A DNA stretch of 8,613 nt from Methanosarcinaceae archaeon (GTDB lineage: Archaea > Halobacteriota > Methanosarcinia > Methanosarcinales > Methanosarcinaceae): NCBI GenBank assembly GCA_017613335.1, contig JAGAEB010000132.1, positions 1-8,613 on the forward strand. Reading direction: 5' to 3'. Shown one piece after another: positions 1-4,156 of this stretch. The notes beneath the pieces are model-generated. The model was not told where the DNA came from. It saw only the letters and a program-made list of their open reading frames with translations, and searched no databases. A program made the translations under genes and the position numbers. Every line of letters starts with the position of its first letter. Positions within the stretch are counted from its first letter, which is position 1.

Positions 1-199
1 CTTCTTTTCTGAATGACGTCCGGCTTCTTCTCTGAATGACATCGGCCTTTTCTCAGAATGACATCAGCCTCTTCTCAGAATGACATCTGCCTCTTCTCAG
101 AATGACATCAGCCTCTTCTCAGAATGGCATCGTCTTCTTCTCAGAATGACATCATCTTCTTCTCAGAATGACATCGTCTTCTTCTCAGAATGACATCAT
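1..199. repeat. 22-bp tandem repeat array (about 9 units, runs off left edge)
   Basis: Units of 22 bp follow one another without spacers from about position 2 to 199. The best conserved core is CTCAGAATGACATC. The variable part is the last two to four bases of each unit (CAG, CTG, CGT, CAT). The leftmost two units are the most diverged (TCTGAATGACGTC and TCTGAATGACATC), and one central unit has GGCATC. The array lies downstream of the leftward aIF1A gene and may continue outside the window. No reading frame crosses it usefully. Because the units are contiguous it is a minisatellite, not a CRISPR array. Its function is unknown. Confidence 0.93.
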
Positions 200-540
200 C
201 GTTTCCGGAAATATTTCCTGATCCCTGAAAGGTATGAAACAGCTTTGCCGTTTCAGAATCGTGTTCTGTTTTTCGGTGGTGATCCTGACGAATCCGTTTC
301 AGGCAAAAACCGTCATTTTCCGTTCCTGACGGAACAGAAAAACCTGATCACTGCAATTCGTTTCTGTTCAGGAATCCAAAATGTCTCATCGTCGATGATC
401 TCTGAACATTCTGAATTCCGGTTCATTCTGCCGGATCTGACGATCCGTTCCGGCAGATCTGACGCCGGCAGAAGACCGCCGGCACGTCTGAATGCCCGAT
501 TCCCGGAAACCTTTCCCGGATTTCCGGAAAAACGACGGGC
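200..540. other. Noncoding gap downstream of aIF1A with several hairpins
   Basis: I see no gene here; the one open frame of about 100 codons has no recognisable protein character. The stretch is rich in short inverted repeats. One at 428-456 has 8-bp arms CTGCCGGA/TCCGGCAG enclosing an alternative 6-bp stem CGGATC/GATCCG. A GCCGGC pair separated by 8 bases lies near 464-483. A terminator-like hairpin at 305-332 is listed separately. The most economical reading is the 3' untranslated region of the leftward aIF1A transcript. Confidence 0.55.
305..332 (-). terminator. Putative terminator hairpin with U tract, downstream of aIF1A
   Basis: Read on the minus strand, a perfect 6-bp stem CCGTCA/TGACGG (arms at 327-332 and 310-315) encloses 11 bases and is followed directly by five T residues. 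It lies about 210 bases beyond the aIF1A stop codon. Archaeal termination relies mainly on the T tract, which is short here, so this is only a candidate. Confidence 0.35.
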
Positions 541-873
541 TCAGGCTCTCAGATAGCCTTTCTTGTCCAGCCAGTCGATCTGCGGACGCGTGTATTTCCA
601 GATGATGTCGGCCTTGCCGTCTTCAAAATCCCACGGAACGACGATAACGACATCGCCTTCACGGATCCAGATCTTCTTCTTCATGGCGCCCGGGATCCTG
701 CCCATACGGACAACGCCGTCCATGCAGCGTAATTTCAGGTGGTTGGCGCCGAGAAGACTCTCAACGATCGCAAGGATCTCATTGTCTTCTTTTTTCGGCA
801 GGCGGACTCTCACAACGGCATCTGTCGGCGGCGCGACAGGGCCTTTTTTTCCTCTGTTATTGTTTTCAGCCAG
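541..873 (-). CDS. eif1A: Translation initiation factor aIF1A (eIF-1A family)
   Basis: This is archaeal initiation factor 1A, which binds the A site of the 30S subunit and helps scanning and start selection. The protein is 110 aa from the proposed start. Residues 1-21 form a basic, Asn/Gly/Pro-rich tail (AENNNRGKKGPVAPPTDAV). The S1-like OB fold follows from RVRLPKKE, with the family hallmarks LLGANHLKLRCMDG, RIPGAMKKKIWIREGD and VIVVPWDFEDGKADIIWKYT, and it ends QIDWLDKKGYLRA. An in-frame TGA lies only four codons before the start, and there is no ATG in the tail. The CTG at 873 has a Shine-Dalgarno GAGG seven bases upstream and adds the expected tail. The alternative, GTG at 813, would remove it. 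A diverged copy of the leader and first 34 codons lies upstream at 1311-1545. Identity is certain; the start codon is inferred. Confidence 0.95.
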   Translation of the reverse strand: MAENNNRGKKGPVAPPTDAVVRVRLPKKEDNEILAIVESLLGANHLKLRCMDGVVRMGRIPGAMKKKIWIREGDVVIVVPWDFEDGKADIIWKYTRPQIDWLDKKGYLRA

Positions 874-887
874 GATGATTCCTCAGT
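871..887 (-). promoter_or_regulatory. Ribosome binding site and CTG start of aIF1A
   Basis: On the minus strand this reads ACTGAGGAATCATCCTG: a GAGG Shine-Dalgarno, seven bases, then CTG. The same 17 bases are preserved exactly at 1410-1426 in the truncated upstream copy, while surrounding sequence has diverged. The TGA inside the motif closes the frame upstream, so initiation must fall at CTG or later. Confidence 0.6.
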
Positions 888-917
888 AAGATTGATTTAT
901 TGATTTATGCCCCTATT

Positions 918-945
918 CCTGCTGCCGGCCTTGCCGGGCATCAGG
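918..945 (-). promoter_or_regulatory. Hairpin in aIF1A 5' leader
   Basis: On the minus strand CCTG-A-TGCC-C-GGC pairs with GCC-GGCA-G-CAGG around an AAG loop, giving an 11-bp interrupted stem. It lies about 45 bases upstream of the CTG start, within the predicted 5' untranslated region. The truncated copy upstream has a different-sequence hairpin at the matching place (1446-1484). It may influence translation, but no known regulatory RNA family is recognised. Confidence 0.4.
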
Positions 946-992
946 CGGGAACGGAATTATTATACAAATAGATGAGTGGAAATGACCGCTTC

Positions 993-1013
993 ACTTAAAT
1001 ACCTTTGTTTCAC
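993..1013 (-). promoter_or_regulatory. Probable aIF1A promoter (BRE/TATA), conserved in two copies
   Basis: On the minus strand the block contains AACAAAGGTATTTAAGT, resembling a purine-rich BRE followed by an AT-rich TATA box. All 21 bases are identical at 1525-1545 in the truncated copy. The predicted transcription start, about 25 bases downstream, would leave a leader of roughly 95 bases. A second AT-rich element, TATAAAAT on the minus strand at 1023-1030, is an alternative TATA box without counterpart in the other copy. Confidence 0.55.
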
Positions 1014-1030
1014 AGGCAGATATTTTATAT

Positions 1031-1080
1031 GGCACAAGATTGCGCAACATCGCACAACATTGCGTAGCATGGCACAACGG
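1031..1080. repeat. Five degenerate 10-bp tandem units
   Basis: Five consecutive 10-mers read GGCACAAGAT, TGCGCAACAT, CGCACAACAT, TGCGTAGCAT and GGCACAACGG. The consensus is roughly NGCRCAACAT. The block lies just upstream of the aIF1A promoter, and its period matches about one turn of B-DNA, so units would face one side of the helix. It could be a protein-binding array or a decayed minisatellite. Confidence 0.6.
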
Positions 1081-1194
1081 TGAAATACAGACCCTCTGCC
1101 TGTCTCATGTTCATATCCGGCAGGCCGGCTGCACAGACTGCCTTTCAGGACATCTTCTTTTCCCGAAACCGACGGTCAATTCTCCGGTCTCTCC

Positions 1195-1217
1195 CTGCTG
1201 AAATGCAGTCTCAGCAG
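1195..1217. other. Perfect 7-bp inverted repeat
   Basis: The arms CTGCTGA (1195-1201) and TCAGCAG (1211-1217) are exact reverse complements around nine bases. No T tract follows on either strand within a few bases, so a terminator is not well supported. It lies inside the open frame that continues from the truncated aIF1A copy. Confidence 0.35.
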
Positions 1218-1310
1218 ATTACGGAAGAGACGGGGACGGAGGACACAGACGAACAATGACAGAAGGCAGCAATATGACAGAAATGAAAAAAAGCACAGAA
1301 GAACTGAAAA

Positions 1311-1412
1311 AAGAATCTCATGTTCTTCTTTTTCCGGCAGGCAGCCTCCGGCGACATCATCCGCCGGCGGGGCGACAGAGCCTTTTCTTCCTTTGTTATT
1401 GTTCCTGAACAG
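1311..1412 (-). pseudogene. Truncated second copy of the aIF1A 5' end
   Basis: On the minus strand the first 34 codons align without a gap to the aIF1A start. The copy reads LFRNNNKGRKGSVAPPADDV and ends PEKEEHEIL; the intact gene has LAENNNRGKKGPVAPPTDAV and PKKEDNEIL. By hand count, 79 of 102 bases match. Homology then stops abruptly and the OB-fold domain is absent. The matching CTG, Shine-Dalgarno, leader and promoter block are all retained upstream (to 1545). The frame stays open past the breakpoint to a TGA at 1176-1178, giving a possible 78-residue chimera. Its second half is hydrophobic and Cys/Phe-rich. It lies between the methyltransferase and the intact aIF1A gene on the same strand, as expected for a decayed tandem duplication. 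It is most likely a non-functional initiation factor remnant, though the chimera could be expressed. Confidence 0.8.
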
Positions 1413-1445
1413 GATGATTCCTCAGTCAATCGGTTATTGATTTTT

Positions 1446-1484
1446 ATCCGTCCCGCTTCGGTCTCGCCGCCGTCAGACGGGGAT
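1446..1484 (-). promoter_or_regulatory. Leader hairpin in the truncated aIF1A copy
   Basis: Arms ATCCGTC (1446-1452, plus strand) and GACGGGGAT (1476-1484) pair with two bulged bases. A smaller CGG/CCG stem lies inside. It sits about 34 bases upstream of the CTG equivalent. The position mirrors the hairpin at 918-945 of the intact gene, but the stem sequence is largely different. That hints the structure, rather than the sequence, was kept. Confidence 0.35.
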
Positions 1485-1524
1485 CGGACATATTTTACAG
1501 ACAGATCAATGAAAAAGACATTTT

Positions 1525-1545
1525 ACTTAAATACCTTTGTTTCAC
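1525..1545 (-). promoter_or_regulatory. Second copy of the aIF1A promoter block
   Basis: This block is identical over 21 bases to 993-1013, including AAAGGTATTTAAGT on the minus strand. It begins about 12 bases beyond the stop codon of the methyltransferase gene (stop at 1558-1560), which also marks the outer edge of the duplicated segment. It could drive transcription through the truncated copy and into intact aIF1A. Confidence 0.5.
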
Positions 1546-1557
1546 GGACATTATCCG

Positions 1558-2217
1558 TCATTCCGTTTCATCCTGCCGGAATTCTTCTGCCGCCTCGCCC
1601 GACACGATCCGGCAGATCTCGACATCGATGATCTCTTTGTCTTTTTTGTGAAAATCGAATGTCCTTCTGATCGGAAAAGACGTCACGAAGCAGTCTGTCA
1701 CGACAGCCGGCCGGATGAATTTTTCGATGAAGCGGAGACTTCCTTTGTTGTGTATGGAATAAGTCACCTCGGCAGCTTTGACAGCGGCTGTCAGAAAAGG
1801 CCTGTCGTTTCCTTTTTCCTGGGCGCCGAACGGCGGATTCATGATGACGGTATCTGCTTTTTCGAGCTGTCCTTCATCGATCATCCGGGGAATGTCCTGA
1901 ATGTCGCACCACCGGAATGTGATGTCCGCATCCGGACACATTCTCCCGGCATTCTTTTCAGCGGCTTTGATCGCCGTCGCATCGATATCGAAGCCGACGA
2001 CGGCCCTGGCGCCCAGAAGAGCGGCGCCGACGGAAAGAATGCCCGTCCCGCAGCCGAAATCATAAACGACCAGATCTTCAATATCGCCGCTCATATATGC
2101 CATATGAAGGAATTCGGCAGCAAGAGACGCAGGCGTCTTATACTGTTCCAGAGACGGATCGGGCTCTTCAAACCCTTCTGCTTCTTCGAGGAGCATACCC
2201 AATTTACGCAGTTTCAT
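1558..2217 (-). CDS. METTL5-like SAM-dependent methyltransferase
   Basis: This 219-aa protein is a Rossmann-fold N6-adenine-type methyltransferase that closely matches the archaeal METTL5 group. Visible marks in order are LEQYKTPASLAAEF (residues 23-36), the SAM-binding loop YDFGCGTG (52-59), the acidic motif II GFDID (75-79), the catalytic NPPF (127-130) inside VIMNPPFGAQ, and TYSIHNKG near 152. Eukaryotic METTL5 places m6A on 18S rRNA with TRMT112. By family, the target here is probably small-subunit rRNA, which is an inference. The ATG at 2217 is preceded by GAGGT with good spacing. The gene follows the HAD gene after a 165-base gap filled mostly by a 21-bp repeat array. The duplicated aIF1A promoter begins right after its stop. 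Length is normal and key residues are present. A different rRNA or tRNA substrate cannot be excluded. Confidence 0.9.
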   Translation of the reverse strand: MKLRKLGMLLEEAEGFEEPDPSLEQYKTPASLAAEFLHMAYMSGDIEDLVVYDFGCGTGILSVGAALLGARAVVGFDIDATAIKAAEKNAGRMCPDADITFRWCDIQDIPRMIDEGQLEKADTVIMNPPFGAQEKGNDRPFLTAAVKAAEVTYSIHNKGSLRFIEKFIRPAVVTDCFVTSFPIRRTFDFHKKDKEIIDVEICRIVSGEAAEEFRQDETE

Positions 2218-2286
2218 AAAAGGACCTCAGGAAAATCAACAACAGGAAAACACCGGCAGCCGGCTGCTCCGTCTTCGGAAATACAG

Positions 2287-2388
2287 ACGACGTCTGATAA
2301 ATTGCATATGACACCGGATAAATTACATGTGACGTCTGAATTACAGACGACGTCTGAGAAATTACAGACAGCGTCTGAGAAATTACAG
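2287..2388. repeat. 21-bp tandem array with dyads between HAD and methyltransferase genes
   Basis: Five units follow each other: four of 21 bp and one of 18 bp, each ending in AATTACAG, AATTACAT or AATTGCAT. Units 1 and 4 with their left flank form an exact dyad CAGACG-A-CGTCTG (2284-2296 and 2344-2356). The junction of units 4 and 5 gives CAGAC-AGC-GTCTG (2365-2377). The last unit overlaps the final codons of the HAD gene, so the array arose at the gene's 3' end. The plus-strand translation is heptad-like (TTSEKLQ), but I see no gene there. The dyads could act as operators for the methyltransferase gene; this is not shown. Confidence 0.85.
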
Positions 2389-3069
2389 ATATTCAAGGAT
2401 CTCTTCATATTTTTCAATGATATGGTCTGCCGGATATTCCGGTCTGCTGAGAGTGTTCCCTTTTTCACCGTGGTCGCCGTATGAAGCAAGGACCGTTTCC
2501 ATGCCGACGGACTTGGCGGGCGTGATGTCACGTCTGAGACTGTCGCCGACAAAAAGCGTCTTCTCCGGACAGTTCTCCATACCCGTTTCCGAAAGAGCGA
2601 AACGGTATATGCCTTCGGCGGGTTTTTTCAGACCCGTCATATCCGCCGTGATCAGTCCGTCCAGACGTCTGAGAATATCCGTATGCGAAAGCCTCAGCAT
2701 GGCATGATCGATCGTCGCATCCGTCACGACGATGACCGGAATGCCCGCAGCCCGGATCCTGTCGATCGTGTCACAGACACCGGGATACGCGCGGATATTT
2801 TCCATTTTGACCGATTCATAGAGCCTGGCGCATTCCAGATAGAATCCGTTCGAATAAATGCCGAGATGTTTCTGATAATCCGCAATGTTCCTCAGATCCT
2901 CTATATCATAGACACTGCTTAGATACCAGTCATGGAATTCCTCCCGGTCACCGGCACCCATCCTGTCAATGACGGCGCCGCAGGCGATCCGGCGCGCCGT
3001 ATGAAAATCAAGGATGGTATTGTCCAGATCCGAAAAGACACATTTGATGCGGTTTTTTTCCGTTGCCAT
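2383..3069 (-). CDS. HAD-superfamily phosphatase/hydrolase
   Basis: This is a haloacid dehalogenase-type phosphohydrolase of 228 aa. All four HAD motifs are visible: DLDNT (residues 14-18; Asp14 nucleophile, Asp16 acid/base), VVTDAT (114-119; motif II Thr116), GLKKP (146-150; motif III Lys) and VGDSLRRD (174-181; motif IV). The helical cap between motifs I and II suggests subclass I, as in phosphoglycolate phosphatase-like or pyrimidine 5'-nucleotidase-like members. The substrate cannot be told from sequence. The start ATG at 3069 (or the adjacent one at 3072) is preceded by GGTGA and by a TATA element at 3121-3130. The frame is open a further 74 codons upstream through the 9-bp repeat array, but I reject that extension because it is repeat-encoded and lies before the TATA box. 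The last codons overlap the 21-bp array. Confidence 0.9.
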   Translation of the reverse strand: MATEKNRIKCVFSDLDNTILDFHTARRIACGAVIDRMGAGDREEFHDWYLSSVYDIEDLRNIADYQKHLGIYSNGFYLECARLYESVKMENIRAYPGVCDTIDRIRAAGIPVIVVTDATIDHAMLRLSHTDILRRLDGLITADMTGLKKPAEGIYRFALSETGMENCPEKTLFVGDSLRRDITPAKSVGMETVLASYGDHGEKGNTLSRPEYPADHIIEKYEEILEYL

Positions 3070-3120
3070 CATTTCACCGTACAGATTAAGATCGAAGAAT
3101 AAAGCCGGGTATCGGATAAG

Positions 3121-3130
3121 AAGATATAAC
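3121..3130 (-). promoter_or_regulatory. Candidate TATA box for the HAD gene
   Basis: The minus strand reads GTTATATCTT. Transcription would start near 3100, leaving about a 30-base leader to the ATG at 3069. The 9-bp repeat array begins at 3127, so it overlaps the upstream side of this element where TFB and regulators bind. Confidence 0.5.
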
Positions 3131-3297
3131 TGCCGCAATTGATACAACTGACACAACTGCTGCAATTGATACAACTGACACAACTGCTGCAATTGATACA
3201 ACTGACACAACTGCTGCAATTGATACAACTGACACAACTGCTGCAATTGATACAACTGACACAACTGCTGCAATTGATACAACTGCCGCAATTGACG
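3127..3297. repeat. Array of 19 nine-base units (27-bp higher-order repeat)
   Basis: The block is exactly 19 contiguous 9-mers of form CAAYTGNNN; the first begins TAACTG. Inside it, the triplet CAATTGATA, CAACTGACA, CAACTGCTG recurs as five 27-bp copies without a mismatch, and a CCG-ending variant marks each edge. The palindrome CAATTG occurs at 3136, 3163, 3190, 3217, 3244, 3271 and 3289. Both strands are open and encode Gln-Leu-X tripeptides because of the palindromes. The array fills the space between the kinase stop codon and the HAD TATA box. It may be an operator cluster, a spacer, or a neutral minisatellite. Confidence 0.95.
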
Positions 3298-3303
3298 AGG
3301 GTC

Positions 3304-4152
3304 TCAGTCTGCCAGGCTGCTCCAGTCGATGGATCCCGGCAGATATTTCCTGAGCGTTTCGTCTTTTTCAAGGATCGTTTCATGACCGGATGCGCACGCG
3401 TCGTTGTCATCCGTATAGATCTCGGCGCCTTCGTCAGGAACGGAAACGACGTTCCCGCCGTCTCTTCCGGCGCTTTCACAGTCGTCTGCGCCGTCCGCCG
3501 GAGACGTCTCCGGCAGCAGTCCTTTTTCTCTGAGCCTGAGAAGTGCGCTGAGGATCTCTTCGACCGCATCGGCGGAATCTTCGGGATCTCTTTCCGTGTT
3601 GTCCACTTCAAGAACGGATCCGCACCAGTCATACGCTTCGCAGAGGATGATGTCAAGCGCTTCCGCCATCGCATTCTCACGGACCTTCTCAGGCGAATAG
3701 CCTCTTTCCGACAGACGTTTTTCAAGAACGGACGGATGTGTCCTGAAAACGATCGCATGATCGCACAGATAATGAGCCATATGGCTTTCGATGATGAGCA
3801 CGGAATCCTTTTCTGAGACCGTCTGTTCCTGACAGGCTTTTCCTTCATTTCCGTTTCCCGCCGGGATGCTTTTTTCGAGCGATCTTATATGATCGGAGAC
3901 GGCATCTTCCAGCGCATCCATATCGACGACGAGGCAGTCCCGTTCTTCATCCCTTTCGGATGAAATATTGTTCTCCTTGATGAATTCCGTCAGGAAAAGG
4001 ACGTGATGACCGCGCTTTTCAAGAAGGCGGCTGACAGTCGTCTTTCCGGTCCCGGGTGTTCCCGTGAGCGCCACAGAGAGGATCTTTTCCTGACCGGATC
4101 TTTCTTTATCACATCTTTCCTGACCGGATCTTTCTTTATCGGATGCGTCCAT
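3304..4152 (-). CDS. Archaeal AK6/Fap7-type adenylate kinase with extensions
   Basis: This is a P-loop NMP kinase of the AK6/Fap7 family. In other organisms the family has adenylate kinase/ATPase activity and assists late small-subunit maturation with ribosomal protein uS11. The protein is 282 aa from ATG 4152. Marks in order: Walker A GTPGTGKTT (31-39), FIKENNI (57-63), VVDMDAL (75-81), IESHMAH (121-127), and the lid/family signature RLSERGYSPEKVRENAMAEALD (146-167, given here in two parts: RLSERGYSPEK and VRENAMAEALD). The ending LPGSIDWS resembles archaeal members. Usual lengths are about 170-190 aa. The excess comes from an N-terminal tandem decapeptide (DKERSGQERC), a Gly/Glu loop near 95-117 and an acidic linker near 211-266. 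The start follows the PepN stop by four bases, with the Shine-Dalgarno inside the PepN end, so the two are probably co-transcribed and coupled. Confidence 0.9.
   Translation of the reverse strand: MDASDKERSGQERCDKERSGQEKILSVALTGTPGTGKTTVSRLLEKRGHHVLFLTEFIKENNISSERDEERDCLVVDMDALEDAVSDHIRSLEKSIPAGNGNEGKACQEQTVSEKDSVLIIESHMAHYLCDHAIVFRTHPSVLEKRLSERGYSPEKVRENAMAEALDIILCEAYDWCGSVLEVDNTERDPEDSADAVEEILSALLRLREKGLLPETSPADGADDCESAGRDGGNVVSVPDEGAEIYTDDNDACASGHETILEKDETLRKYLPGSIDWSSLAD
4081..4140. repeat. Two 30-bp direct repeats in the kinase 5' end
   Basis: Positions 4081-4110 and 4111-4140 are tandem copies that differ only in the first few bases. They encode the decapeptide DKERSGQERC followed by DKERSGQEKI at kinase residues 5-24, directly before the first beta strand. 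The period is a multiple of three, so the frame is preserved. Confidence 0.85.
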
Positions 4153-4156
4153 TTCC

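Noticed and set aside
1..199. Possible CRISPR array
   Set aside because: Units are contiguous at 22 bp with no unique spacers and no cas genes in the window. The same holds for the arrays at 3127-3297, 7947-8078 and 8510-8613.
245..556. A 103-codon plus-strand open frame downstream of aIF1A
   Set aside because: No plausible ribosome site or protein-like composition, and it covers several hairpins in the likely aIF1A 3' region.
1021..1210. Possible small RNA gene or mobile element upstream of aIF1A
   Set aside because: I found no C/D box pair, tRNA-like fold, transposase or paired terminal repeats; only the 10-bp units and a hairpin are supported.
1211..1429. A minus-strand frame of 72 codons starting MTEESSCSGTITKEEK
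   Set aside because: It uses a different frame from the aIF1A homology in the same stretch, so it does not represent the duplicated coding sequence.
1537..2484. A 315-codon plus-strand open frame across the methyltransferase gene
   Set aside because: It is antisense to a protein with complete SAM-binding and NPPF motifs, shows no family character, and runs into the 21-bp array.
3073..3291. A 74-residue N-terminal extension of the HAD protein through the array, from TTG at 3291
   Set aside because: The Shine-Dalgarno and TATA box both favour the ATG at 3069, and the extension consists of Gln-Leu-X repeats with no family counterpart.
3139..3816. A 225-codon plus-strand open frame beginning in the 9-bp array
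   Set aside because: Its start is repeat-encoded (IQLTQLLQL) and the rest lies opposite the AK6 kinase core.
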